Source: Strongylocentrotus purpuratus
Taxonomy: Eukaryota > Echinodermata > Echinoidea > Camarodonta > Strongylocentrotidae
Reading direction: 5' to 3'
NCBI RefSeq assembly: GCF_000002235.5
Contig: NW_022145552.1
Coordinates: 1,309,501 to 1,373,500 of the forward strand
Length of the DNA stretch: 64,000 bases
Part shown: positions 21,560-32,477 of the stretch, one piece after another
Position numbering within the stretch: position 1 is the stretch's first letter
Layout of the letters: each line of letters opens with the position of its first letter
Program-made: the position numbers and the translations under genes
The notes under the pieces: model-generated
What the model was told of the DNA's origin: nothing
The model's input: only the letters and a program-made list of their open reading frames with translations
Database searches by the model: none

Positions 21560-23290
21560 GTTGTTTTAAATGTTAAGCATCTCGAGTTGTTTAAAGTTTA
21601 AACACTTAGTTGATCAACATTTTGAACAACTTGTTTAAAATCACAATTTAAACAACTGGTGTTGTTTAAAGACGGTTGTTTAAAAAGGAGCTGTTGTTCA
21701 GTGGGGGTTGTTTACACCAACTGGGTTGTTTAAAGAAAATTGTTTAAAAAGGAGCTGTTGTTCATTGGGGATTGTTTACACCAACTGGGTTGTTTAAAGA
21801 AAGTTGTTTAAAAAGGAGCTGTTGTTCAGTGGGGGTTATTTACACCAACTGGGTTGTTTAAAGAAAGTTGTTTAAAAAGGAGCTGTTGTTCAGTGGGGGT
21901 TGTTTACACCAACTGGGTTGTTTAAAGAAAGTTGTTTAAAAAGGAGCTGTTGTTCAGTGGGGATTGTTTACACCAACTGGGTTGTTTAAAGAAAGTTGTT
22001 TAAAAAGGAGCTGTTGTTCAGTGAGGGTTGTTTACACCAACTGGGTTGTTTAAAGAAAGTTGTTTAAAAAGGAGCTGTTGTTCATTGGGGATTGTTTACA
22101 CCAACTGGGTTGTTTAAAGAAAGTTGTTTAAAAAGGAGCTGTTGTTCATTGGGGGTTGTTTACACCAACTGGGTTGTTTAAAAAGGAGCTGTTGTTCAGT
22201 GGGGGTTGTTTACACCAACTGGGTTGTTTAAAAAGGAGCTGTTGTTCAGTGGGGGTTGTTTACACCAACTGGGTTGTTTAAAAAGGAGCTCTTGTTCAGT
22301 GGAGTTGTTTACAACAAAAGGGTTGTATAATGGGGTATAATTTGGGTTTGATACTCTGAATAAGTGCACCACTACTTCTGGGTCTCTATATAGGTATATG
22401 AAGACTAACAATATGGTAGGGTAATTCTGCAATTCATGAATTAGCGCCAAAACAGTGCCCATTTTGCATGAGTGCGCATGCAGGCACGTATAAACTGCAT
22501 ATATAGGGATGCATGCAATCTCTATGGCAAGGAATTTAGCACACGTTATAACCGAGTGCGCGATCAGTGCCGCACTGCATGACGCGACGATTTTAAGTCT
22601 ACCTATATTCTGACATTTGCAGATACTGAAAATTGTAACTGTGAACTTACGCTATAAGTTAAAAACTTCAAATTGGTTAATAGAAAAGTGATTTCAATTA
22701 AGCCATTGAATCCCCAGTCACTTAGAAGCGCGTCGGTAGCAATTGGTCGGCCATGATGTGTGTTGTGTTGTTGGTTGGAAAGTAAAAACTATTAAGCTAA
22801 ATAAATGTAAGTATAGAGACAAACAAAATGGAGCCTGCAGAAACACGTGTGGTTGCTTTGGTAGCTTAATCCAGACTCAATGTCCATGTGCTTTTACATA
22901 TGTATCAATCTGTGTAGTCAAAAGAAGACCCTTGCATATACTTGCATTGTGTGTATGCATCTAATATGAATAACAATGAGCTGTGCCTGAACAGCTGCAC
23001 TGCATTTCTAAGTGGCATGTTAATTTCAATTGCATGTTAGTTTCAAGGAACCTGTTTCTAAACATAACAATGTGAAATAAAGCTTTTAGCCAGCGCGCAC
23101 TTTACTGGCACGAGACACGCGACGTCATATGTAAACAACACTGTCTAAAAGATCTCGTATAGTAAATATAGCAGTCATTAAATTTTAAACAACGAATGTT
23201 TAACAAAATTACTTTCGTTTCGAGCAACATTGTTTACAATTTGTTCAACTGTTGTTTAAGATAGTGTACAACTGTAAGTGAATATCACTT
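21560..23290. mobile_element. DNA element rich in GTTGTTTAAA, containing a 64-bp minisatellite
   Basis: The outer parts are full of 'gttgtttaaa' and its reverse complement, like the ends of the element at 23686-24420. The core 21680-22320 is a tandem array (see separate entry). 22320-23150 is unique-looking DNA without a recognised gene. The boundaries are approximate and no terminal repeat could be fixed. Confidence 0.5.
21680..22320 (+). repeat. Minisatellite, 64-bp unit with a 50-bp variant
   Basis: About ten units of 'ttgtttaaaaaggagctg', 'ttgttcagtgggggttg', 'tttacaccaactgg'. Units from 21721 to about 22165 repeat every 64 bp; the last three lack a 14-bp 'aaagaaagttgttt' piece and repeat every 50 bp. 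The steady period with few differences suggests recent expansion. Confidence 0.85.
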
Positions 23291-23384
23291 TTTTAAGCAG
23301 CGTTTATACTGTGTACACTCACTTTTACTCACAATTCCTTTATGACCCTCATGGTACACAATAACAATACAGATTCTACCTGAA
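23291..23384 (+). other. Remnant of a lost B-C intron
   Basis: 23316-23384 ('ctcacaattcctttatgacc', 'ctacctgaac') matches 3637-3700 and 45960-46018, the intron between exons B and C. With the remnant at 21332 it brackets a vanished A-B pair. Confidence 0.5.
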
Positions 23385-24835
23385 CGATGCTAGGATTTAT
23401 GTTGAGCAAGTCAAACAGTTTGTTGACTAGTGCGATAGCCATCATTTGGTCCTGAATGTAAACAAAACTAAGGATATTATGTTTGACTTCCGCCGTTCAT
23501 CCCGACCCCAATAACATGAATCTTTGATTATCCATGAACGTTGTATTGAACAGGTTTCAGAATATGAATACTTGGGAACAGTTGTTGACGAGAATAGAAA
23601 CTCACATATTTTCAAGCCTAAGATTGCACTTTCTGAGAAAACTAAAGGAGTTCAAAGTTGATAACAGCATTCTAGTTCTCTTCTACACTGTTAGAACGGT
23701 GTTTAAAATATCACTGTTTAAAAGAATGTTGTTTAAAAAAGTAAACAACGTTGTTCAAAATCGAAAAATCAGTGCTCGATTGGCTTAAAAAACTATCTAT
23801 TAAAAAAAAGAAAAGATTTAATTAAACAGAGTTGTTTAAAAAGATCCGGGGGCGTCGTTGATATTTTCTCGATACGCGATGGCAATTCGCGCACACACAT
23901 GCGATATGCACAAAGTACGTACATAATACATGCATGCATGCAGTGCTAGTGTGCAGTGCAATGCAGACGAAAATGGCGGAACACGGGGCAAGGCGACGAC
24001 TTGGTTCTTCTCGGCTTCGCCGATGGGGTTTAGGTGAAGTTATAGAGACAAATAATAATGTTGTCTGTCACTGCCATGAATATGATGAACAAATGTTGAA
24101 GTAAATTGGCAACAAGCTCTGCATGTTACAGTGTATAAATCGTTGTGATTATTGCAGGAGTGGTTCCAGTAGGTCATTTCACAAATTCAAACAACCAGAT
24201 AATAACCATTAAACAGTTCTGTTTAAAATCTAAGCAACTCCTTTTAAACTCCTTCTAAACAACTGTTGTTTAAAAGGTTTCCTAATTTTTAAACAACTAA
24301 GTGTTCAAAATGTAAACAACCTTAATTTGTTTAATTTTTAAACAACAGTTGAGCGATTCACCGGTTAACTCGGGGTTGTTTAAAATTTTAAACAACTTGT
24401 TTAATTTTTTTCTAACAGTGTACCAGTCACTCATTCAATGCATTCTTACATTCGACTTTCTGTGCATGTTTGGGAATCTCTCAAAACACAATACCAAAAA
24501 GCTAGAAAAACCAAGAGAAATTGCCCAACGAGTAATCCAAAAAGACCTTCCCCCAATCTCCTGTTACAATTACAATTGTTCTGGCATTCGTCTGTGTGTT
24601 CCCCAAACTTCTCGCTGTCGCTATATACAGTCCTTCATTCCGAACTCCATCCACATGTTCAACAATAACATTAAACGGTAGTATGTGGGGGAAAATGTGT
24701 GAATGGATTCGGATCGATTCATACGGATTTCTTGCTTATTTCTAGAAACCCACGGGTTGATACTCATGAATGGTTTTATAGATACAATTTGATATAATTT
24801 CCCTACTTCCATTTTTTTCCATCAACATTTGCCTC
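23385..24835 (+). mobile_element. L2/CR1-type LINE 3' fragment, split by a DNA element
   Basis: The + strand reads reverse transcriptase C-terminal sequence: HLVLNVNKTKDIMFDFRRS, then EYEYLGTVVDENR, then LRKLKEFKVDNSILVLFY up to 23685. It resumes at 24421 as YQSLIQCILTFDFLCMFGNLS and ends SFIPNSIHMFNNNIKR with a stop near 24681. There is one frame change in the first part. The 5' end is truncated at the host intron. Its 3' limit is approximate. Confidence 0.75.
23686..24420. mobile_element. 735-bp DNA element with CACTGTTAGAA ends and TA duplication
   Basis: 11-bp perfect terminal inverted repeats (CACTGTTAGAA), flanked by TA at 23684-23685 and 24421-24422. Excision with one TA would rejoin LINE codons for LFYQSLIQ, so the insertion point is exact. 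The subterminal parts carry many 'gttgtttaaa' motifs. A 43-codon open frame starts MAEHGARRRLG at 23973 and ends at 24104. It is too short to be a transposase but could be a relic first exon. Confidence 0.85.
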
Positions 24836-27140
24836 GTATTTTACGAATGGAATCTTATGGGAACATCTTATTGGGGTGGCAAACATTCCAGTGGGCTCAC
24901 CTTCCAGGGGCAGTGATGTAATGAGCCAAAAAGTTTGGAAGGGGGGGGGGGCAGAAGAAAAATCTGCATTACCACCACTCTAAAGGCCCGGTCTCACCGC
25001 CAGAACTTTGCTGGAGCGTTCCTGGAGCGGCTAAAAAAATTCATCACCGCTCGTAACCGTTCACCACCGTTTAACAGAAGTTGGCCCCCGTTAAGGCAAC
25101 GCCGTATACGCTCGGCCACCGCTGATGGTCCCTCCTACCGCTCCGAAAGTTTTGAGCTGCACAAAATATTGCGAGCGGTGAGGAGCGGGCAATTTTCCGC
25201 TCCGGCAAAGTTCACCACCGCTCCAACAACGCCCAGTCAAAGTTTGGCACCGCTAGACGCTAGTTCGTGGACGCTTTGGTCCGCTAGGCCAACGCAGAAA
25301 TCTTGAACGCTGGACCACCGCTGCTTCGCCAGCTTTGCCCGGGCGGTGATTAAACGTTTCACAAACTTTGGTGGAGCGGTTGTAAGCGTTTTACGAGCGG
25401 ACACTGGATTGCTGGAACGGTGTCGGGCGTTGAAGCAGCGATCCATTGCGGTGATGAACTTTGGTTTGGCGTTGGTATGGAGGTGTCGGAGCGGGACCAA
25501 CGCTCGCTACCGCTCGCTACCGTTAAACCAACGCTAAAGCAACGCCGGCTTCAGCGGTGCACCGCTAAGGCAACGCCCGTGTTTTCGATTTGTTTCCCAT
25601 TTTGTGCGCGGTGACGAGCGTTGTCGAAATTCGGCCCCTCTCCCTACCCTTCAAGAAACACTCCAGCAAAGTTCTGGCGGTGAGACCGGGCCTTTACACG
25701 TTACATGCAGGCCCTGCGGAACGTTTTTTAAAGTGGAGTATTAACGATCAGGTAGAGCGTAAATTGGCTTGGGGTCCAGGGCCTGAGCTTCGGCAGAGGG
25801 TCAAGGGGCTGAGCCCCCGGAAGCTCACGGTTTTTAGGCATTAAATTACGGTCAGATAAGTATATTTAGATATCTTATTTGTGACGCTTGCACGTCACTA
25901 ATTGGCGGAGAGTCCAAGGAGCAGAGCCCCGGAAGCTCAGGGGTTTTAGGCATTAAATTACGGTCAGATAAGCATATTTAGATATCTTATTTGTGACGCT
26001 TGCAGGTCACTAATTGGCGGAGAGTCCAAGGAGCAGAGCTCCCGGAAGCTCAGGGGTTTTAGGTATTTAATTACGGTCAGATGAGCATCCAGAGGCCCAC
26101 CTTAGGCCCTTGGTGGGGTCCAGGGGGCAGTGCCCCCGAAAGCTCGGTTTTTTTTAGGTATTATGGTCAGATGAGCATCAAGGGGACCGCCTTAGGGCCC
26201 TTGGTGGAGTCCGGGGGCGGAGCCCCCGTAAGCTCTGGGGTTTCAAGTTTTAATTACGGTCAGATGAGCATATTTTGATACTTCATTTGTGACATTGGCA
26301 GGTCACTTAATTTTCTCTCTCTCTTCCTTTTTTTTTCTCTGTACCATACTTTTTCAAAAAGTGAGAGGGCTCGAGCCCCCGAGCCCAGCGGTTTTGCAGA
26401 CCATGCATATTTTTCGCCCGACTGTAAATTTGGGAATTTCTAATTTTCGAACAAACGCATGAAAAGGTATGACTTACACAAAAATTGAGAACAAATACTG
26501 GAAATTCATGTCATTTCAGCATTATTTGTAAATCACTGGAATCGAATAAGAATGATTTCCGATTTTTATGCTCAAATGTGACGGAAAAAAATATAAAAAT
26601 CAAACAAACATTTGTAGAAAGTATCATTTATTCAGTGTATCTCATTTAAAATACCAGAAAAGAGGAAATATCACCACTGGCGGTAAATATACAAACAACG
26701 TTAACCCATATCTGAAAATTGCAATGGGTATCCAACATTGTCCCGAATGTGTGATGTAGGTTGTTCATATTGTGACGTCATCGTTGCGCATGTAAAATAA
26801 CGCCGTCAATTCACTTAGTGAGTGGGTTCAGGAAAGGGTAACAAAATTGCATTTAATTTATTCCTCACAACAGTGAGGGCTTCAAAAGCACTTTGCTCAT
26901 TTTGTTAATGCTCTCAGCAATCTGTAGAGGTGTAATTTGCCCATTTTCCACATTTCAATGAACCATCTCTTTAATACTCCACTTTGAAAAACGTTCCGCA
27001 GGGCCTGCATGTAACGTGTAAGAGTGGTGGTAATGCAGATTTTTCTTCTGCCCCCCCCCCCTTCCAAACTTTTTGGCTCATTACATCACTGCCCCTGGAA
27101 GGTGAGCCCCCTGGAATGTTTGCCACCCCAATCCCAAACT
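24836..27140. mobile_element. Large element with inverted ends and internal repeats
   Basis: 24870-24980 ('ggcagtgatgtaatgagcc', 'ttccaaactttttgg' in reverse) reappears inverted at 27030-27140, and 25696-25740 reappears inverted at 26975-27015. Between the arms are direct repeats of about 130 bp (25790-26290) with 'ggaagctcaggggttttagg', 'attacggtcagat' and 'tttgtgacgcttgcaggtcac'. A matching family member fills 62176-64000. No transposase frame was recognised. It lies in the intron before DD2. Confidence 0.65.
24983..25694. mobile_element. DNA element with about 36-bp inverted repeats, filled site of a known empty site
   Basis: Ends AAGGCCCGGTCTCACCGCC and its reverse complement, with a TA on each side. 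The interior is dense in ACCGCT/AGCGGT and AACGC motifs. The inverted arm of the surrounding element (about 27010-27030) holds the same junction sequence without the insert. The element therefore entered one arm after the arms formed. No coding sequence. Confidence 0.8.
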
Positions 27141-27235
27141 GCTTCCGGCGCGCCTGCTTATTCCTCGTGTATTTGTAAGCAGTAAACATTAATGTATACT
27201 ATTTTACAAGTCGTCATTTCTTCTTAACATTTAAG

Positions 27236-27508
27236 GTGGAATACCCGACAGCAACCTTGAAAAGCTGACCAAGTCTCTTATGGTTGATGAAAATAGTGCT
27301 CGTTCGCTAGGTCGGAAACTCGGATTCAACCCCACAGAACTCTATCGGTATTGTGGATATGGTAAATCTAAAGATAGTTCGGGGATCTTGTGCATGTTAC
27401 GGGCCTGGAAATACAAGACCCCTGATGCAAAGCAGATATCTGGTTTGCTGGAGGCGCTAAAGAAAGCAAACCTGAAACACCTGGCAGGCGACTTGCGTTC
27501 ACAAGAAG
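27236..27508 (+). CDS. Death-domain exon 2, gene 2
   Basis: 91 codons, phase 1-1, acceptor AACATTTAAG, donor GTATG. A good Death domain by pattern: NLEKLTKSLMVDENSARSLG (helix 1), LGFNPTELYRYCGYG (helices 2-3, with the usual LG and a central Tyr-rich stretch), GILCMLRAWKYKTPDA (helix 4 with W, the most typical feature), ISGLLEALKKANLKHLAGDL (helices 5-6). It is expected to bind another Death domain in the cytosol. It is complete within one exon, which is common for shuffled signalling domains. Confidence 0.75.
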
Positions 27509-27956
27509 GTATGAAGTTTCATTAGTTATCTTCTTTCTACTGATTAGATAATCATCAAAGTGATCGAATAGGTCATTAAACAAATCTACCCAAGGCAATT
27601 TCAACATCCTTGTGCGTCACCTATTGAACTAAATGTACAAGGATGACAATCACATATTAGTGAGAACATGATTTCTATAGGCAACACAGAGTAATCGATG
27701 ATTATTGATAAGTTGCATATTAAGTTATTTTTAAGTAGCTCAAACTCCGAAGTCAATAACCTTTTTTTTTTTTAATTCGAATTTTACCGGATATCCATTT
27801 CGACCGGAAAGATGTCTCTGCTCCTAGCACTTACACTTCGAAGAAAACTGGACCATGTCACTTCGGTTTAACTATGGGTGTCCCGGAGACAACATTATGG
27901 TAAACAGTTCTATTGCGTCTGATGATAAGAACTCTGAACTTTACTTTACCCATTAG
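27509..27956 (+). other. Intron between DD2 and S
   Basis: No gene or repeat recognised apart from a T run near 27762-27774. Confidence 0.5.
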
Positions 27957-28085
27957 GAGCTGAGGAGCAACGGGAAGCGGTCCAAACTAGCGATGGTGAT
28001 AGTGTTACATCGCCATCCAAGTCAGTTCAACCCACCACCATCAGATCCGACCCATTGACAGAAAACCCAAAATCTTCTCCTTCAG
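27957..28085 (+). CDS. S exon (Ser/Thr/Pro linker), gene 2
   Basis: 43 codons, phase 1-1, acceptor CCCATTAG, donor GTAATTTG. Reads GAEEQREAVQTSDGD, then SVTSPSKSVQPTTIR and LTENPKSSPSG. Low-complexity, with several Ser-Pro sites. It follows the Death domain directly and probably acts as a flexible tether. Confidence 0.5.
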
Positions 28086-29016
28086 GTAATTTGTCTAAAC
28101 AATGATTCATCATTCCACAGACAATTTGACTTCCACCTTCTTGCATGTTAAATTTCGATACAAAATTGACATCAAAACAAAATACTGCACGACTCCTGGA
28201 CTCGAATCGAACGAAAAAGAACTTTCCTTTTGCGTAATAATAATTTTTTTGCGGTATGATCTATATGAACAAACTCTCGGCATTCGCGTTGTTTTGTCCT
28301 TACTTTATCCATTGTCACATATAATTACTATATGTATCATATCAGGCTATCAGCACAGGTTATTCTTGTTTTGCCTTTAAAATACTTAAATCAGGTATGG
28401 GTACCCGGTAGGAAAAAATACCTTGAATGCTTGAGCACCGTTTAATGGTAGCTCGGTTAAAGCCGGGGTAATAATATGATTGCAGGGCCCTCAGGGAGAA
28501 CAGTATGAATACTGGGTAAACAAGACATATTATTATTATTATTTTACATTTTTGCCACTCTTCACCCAGGTGGTAAATGGGTACCCTGTATGATGCGAAA
28601 GCCAATGTGGTATGCTTAGCAGTTCGAGCCTAGTCGCTTTTGTTAGAATGCTCCCAAGGAAATAGAGAAAGTGCATACATTGTGTGCGGGCAAGCCAGAA
28701 TCCGATGATCGGGTAATAATGTAAAGCGCTTAGAAACTCGGATATGCCCTTCGTATTTAGCGCTATATAAGCAAAAATATCATTATTAATATGAAAACGT
28801 ATCCAATCATCTCCATAAACATGCTTAACACATGCGAGCTGTGAACAAGGATTTGCTGTAATACATTACATACCCGAGTCTTATCATTTCTTTACCATAC
28901 AATCATCAGATTATGATAATCTTAGAGGTGGTCGGTAGTTTCCCCATCTCACTAGAAGACTATACTCTGCTGAGATCCCCCTAAAAAGCGACTTTACATT
29001 ATTTTCTTTCTTTCAG
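28086..29016 (+). other. Intron between S and D, with a LINE/SINE 3' tail
   Basis: 28100-28385 is paralogous to 44120-44350 in gene 3. A repeat tail lies at about 28690-28790 ('gtaaagcgcttagaaactc', 'tttagcgctatataagc'), the type found at the 3' ends of L2-like LINEs and their SINEs; a relative is at 19390. 28790-29016 matches the intron upstream of other D exons. Confidence 0.5.
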
Positions 29017-29154
29017 TGGAGCCAGTAGCGGGACCTGGCACTGCCACTAAGGGTGCTCCTGGTAATTATTCTGGACAGACAGATAAAGAGGAAAAGGGAG
29101 ATCCACAGAAAACATATTCCTCTTCAAAACCCAAAGAAACGAAACCCCAAAAAG
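29017..29154 (+). CDS. D exon, gene 2 copy a
   Basis: 46 codons, phase 1-1, acceptor TTTCTTTCAG, donor GTGCG. Reads EPVAGPGTATKGAPGN, then TDKEEKGDPQ and SSKPKETKPQKG. Same length and ends as the exon at 29512, 357 bases downstream; the two were duplicated together with their intron. Confidence 0.6.
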
Positions 29155-29511
29155 GTGCGATGCCATGAAAGAATAGGGATTAGTTTGATAATTATTAGTG
29201 GGCAAGTACAAGGTATTTGATGTTCCGTACGTTACCAAGTCATAATGTACATTGTATGTGTCATTTCACTGCACTTGTTCTGATTCGAGCTCTAGTAGGG
29301 TTAAGTACTTGATACAATATGAATTCCTTACATAAGAATATATCAAAATTTCGGGCTGGAACAAGGATTTACTAAAAGACATTATCATTTCTTTCTAATG
29401 CAGTCATCAGACTATGGTAAACTTGGGATGGTCGGTTATCCATATCTCACTAGAAGACGATTCTGCCGTGATCAACCTGAAATCGACATTACATTATTTT
29501 CTTTCTTTCAG

Positions 29512-29649
29512 TGCTGCCAGGAGCGGGACTTGACCCCCACGCTGAACGTGCAACTCGTGAACGTTCTGGAAAGTCAGATAAAGAGAAAGAAAGAGAACCA
29601 CAGACAACTGGTTCCTCTTCAAAACCCAAAGAAACGAAACCCCCAAAAG
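29512..29649 (+). CDS. D exon, gene 2 copy b
   Basis: 46 codons, phase 1-1. Reads LPGAGLDPHAERATRER, then SDKEKEREPQ and SSKPKETKPPKG. Closer to the gene 1 exon at 979 at its start than to its neighbour at 29017, which suggests exchange between D copies. Confidence 0.6.
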
Positions 29650-30385
29650 GTGCGATGCAATAAAAGAATAGAGATTAGTTTGATAATTATTAGTGGACAA
29701 GTCCAAGGTATTTGACGTACCGTCAAGGCATAGATGTTCATTGTATGTGTCATTTCACTTCACTTTTTTTCTGATATGAGCTCTAGAAGCATTAAGTACT
29801 TGATACAATATGAAGACATATCCTTACATCTCCATTAGGATATATCGAATTTTCGAGCTGGAACAAGGATTTGCTAAAATACATTACATATCTGAGTAAT
29901 CACTTATCATTTCTTCCTAATGCAATCATTAGATTATAGTAAACTTGGGTTGGTCGATAATACCCCAATCTCACATAAAGACGAGACTGCTGCGACCCCC
30001 CCCCCCCCTAGGCCAAAAAAAATCGACAAAACGTGGTGGATCGTGGCTTCATCTTTTAAATCTTCTCCTTCATATCTCGAGCCTTTCTGAATCTTTTAGG
30101 ATCGCCGCAATTTCTCTGGTCAACACAAATTTTCATTGCATTCAATTTTTTTTAATATACACCATACCTAATTCCCCTTAAACCCCCTTTCTTCAGATCT
30201 AAATTGGTATTTTTCGATATTGTGTTAGATGTATTCAAAAACCTGTTGGAAAATATCCAATCGTAAACAATGGCTTTTGAGACAATATTGTTTCCAGTAT
30301 TTCAAATAATTTTTACCTTCATACGAATATGTGACATTAAAAACCATTACTTTAAATGCTTATATGAACTATATTCTGCAAACAG
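29650..30385 (+). other. Intron between D and A, gene 2
   Basis: Paralogous to 1117-1933. Contains a C run at 29997-30008. No gene. Confidence 0.6.
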
Positions 30386-30940
30386 TACCCTGCAATCCCC
30401 CACCGAACCCAACAACTCCAAATTCAGGGTCCAAAGATCCGAAAGACGAAGAGGGAGCTAGGGAAAGGAAGACTAAAGAATTGTCAGAAGAAGAAAAGAG
30501 AGCTACAGAAAAAAAAGCTAATGAACTGAAACTTAGCAAGGAGGGCGCTGCAGCTGCCGGAAATGGTACCAATGAAGATGGGACCCCGAAGCAGAAAGCT
30601 AAGGAAGAGGGAGTTGAAGCAGGGGGTACTGAGCTCCCTGCTGAGGATGTCAGCAAAGAACGTCCTGTATCCATCTCAGTTTGTACATCGGCGTATGACT
30701 ACAACGTACAAGGCCTTGTATCCTTCTTGAAAGATATTATGAAGGATCAGCCGGAACTGATCAAAGAAGTCAAATTCCATGCGCTACCGTACAACGATCT
30801 CGATCATTATACATTTCCAAAAGATCACCCGGTCGATGTGATGCTTCTGTGCCACTCCATCAACAACAGAAGGTTTGCAATCACAGACGTCATGGATGCC
30901 CTGTACGATAAGTACCTTCCATACTGTGCGAGAGTCGTAG
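30386..30940 (+). CDS. A exon: first half of alpha/beta domain, gene 2
   Basis: 185 codons, phase 1-1, acceptor TCTGCAAACAG, donor GTAATT. The N-terminal 80 residues are a charged linker (NPTTPNSGSKDPKDEEG, ELSEEEKRATEKKANELKL, probably helical). Then comes the conserved core: SISVCTSAYDYNVQGLV, EVKFHALPYND, VDVMLLCHSINNRRF, ITDVMDALYDKYLPYC. The core is highly similar to 1934 and 44392. The linker is about 30 residues longer than in gene 1. Confidence 0.75.
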
Positions 30941-31582
30941 GTAATTACTGCTCCTTCTTAAGTAAAACGGCTTGCAGGTGATGTACTGCGAGAAAGTATC
31001 TTTGCATGATCTGTAAGATGGTGAATCGAGGGGTGTCGCGGGATCATTCTGATTGTAGGTTTTGTCTGACCACATTTGCAGACAAGTTAATAGCTGAAGA
31101 ATTCCCCAAAAGGGTCGTCATATTTCCAAATATATTTCCAAATATATTTCCAAATGGTGACATGAGCAGATGGAAAAAGTGAAAGTGGCTCTAAATATAT
31201 TCGACTCTTACTTTCAGAGATTTTTTGTTGTTTTTGTTTTAACGAACAGAGAAAGTTTCGGGATGTGCCGATAAGGAACACAAACTAAAATACTTTAGCT
31301 GAGATTTCGCGGGGGATGGGGGTGGGAGGATGGAGTGTAATTTCCAATATATCATTCGAACGACACCCCGTACATTCGTAGTGCGGCCTTTGTTCTGCTG
31401 TTATAACTTTATTGGTGTGATTCTGTGTAATTCAATACGTCTGAAAAGGGGCAATGAAGAATATTATGTTAACAAATCTTGGGAAAATTCACGACAATAT
31501 AATTTGAAATGAATCCTATCTTGTATAATGCTGGAATATTTCATGCTATTTTCGAAAAATCCTGTTTTCTGATTTTTTCCAG
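30941..31582 (+). other. Intron A-B, gene 2
   Basis: Paralogous to 2393-3024. Contains a small tandem triplication of 'atatttccaa' near 31120-31155. No gene. Confidence 0.55.
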
Positions 31583-31900
31583 GAAAGAACAAGATGGGGG
31601 TGATAGTCCATGACTTTGAAGATATGAGAGAAACAGTTCAATCATCTCGCATGAGTTCATTCAGGTACAAGCAACCAAAGGCTTTCGAGACTACCAGCCT
31701 TCAGATAATATGCGGACTTTTCGAGAAGGAAGGGAAGGACCTAAATCAGATGCTAAAAGCAGACCGAGAAAAGCTCCCGGTGTTCCTCAAGAATGCGTCA
31801 ACATGTCCAGAAGAAATGATGAATCAAATCACAGAGAAACAAGGATTAAAACAGAAAGCAAAGGACGGGATTGTTACATTGGGAAACCAAATGTCTTCCT
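31583..31900 (+). CDS. B exon: second half of alpha/beta domain, gene 2
   Basis: 106 codons, phase 1-1, acceptor TTTTTTCCAG, donor GTAAGT. Begins GKNKMGVIVHDFEDMRET, then SFRYKQPKAFETTSLQI, a final strand and a charged helix (MLKADREKLPVFLKNAS). The tail LKQKAKDGIVTLGNQMSS differs from gene 1 and gene 3, so the C-terminal part is under less constraint or is evolving faster. Confidence 0.75.
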
Positions 31901-32477
31901 GTAAGTAATGCATGACAACATCAGTTTTTTTTTTAACTGTGATTCTCTTTTAGTTCTGTAAATGCTATTCATAAACATAAACACTGACAAACATTGCCCA
32001 TGAAGTGTCAAAGATTTCTAAAATTATATAATGAATCAAACAAAAAGGAAGGTGTGACTGAAGCTTTCCAACCACAAAATCTATTCTGTCATGAAAAGCA
32101 CACTATCATATTTTTTTTCTTTATCAAATAACCTCCATTCCAGTTTAGTTATCTATTTAGTTTATTTTTTGGAGGGCCAGTCCAGGCTAATTCGCCGACA
32201 TATTGGCCAACAAGATGTTAAATGTGACGACACAAAATATCTAAAATATCAATAACTGTTGCCCTTCCTATCTGTTGTGGCTAGCTAATGCTTGTCAGAC
32301 CTGGAGAACACTCCCTTCCTCAGGGCAAGACAAAGTCTAATTTCCGACATAAGCCCCATGTATAATGTCGTGAAGCTGTATTGACATGTACGATTTGGGC
32401 ATGTAGTCTTGTCATATATATTACGTGTGACATTGAGTACAGTATCTCTCTCTCTCTCTCTCTCTCTCTTTATGAAG
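31901..32477 (+). other. Intron B-C, gene 2
   Basis: Paralogous to the 3' part of 3343-4305. Ends in a long (CT)n tract (about 32445-32469) before exon C. No gene. Confidence 0.55.

Noticed and set aside
21680-22320. CRISPR-like regular repeats
   Set aside because: The units are contiguous with no unique spacers, and the genome is eukaryotic; it is a minisatellite.
24935-25690. Open frames of 80-120 codons in the GC-rich element
   Set aside because: They arise from motif-rich, stop-poor DNA between inverted repeats. They occur on both strands and show no known domain.
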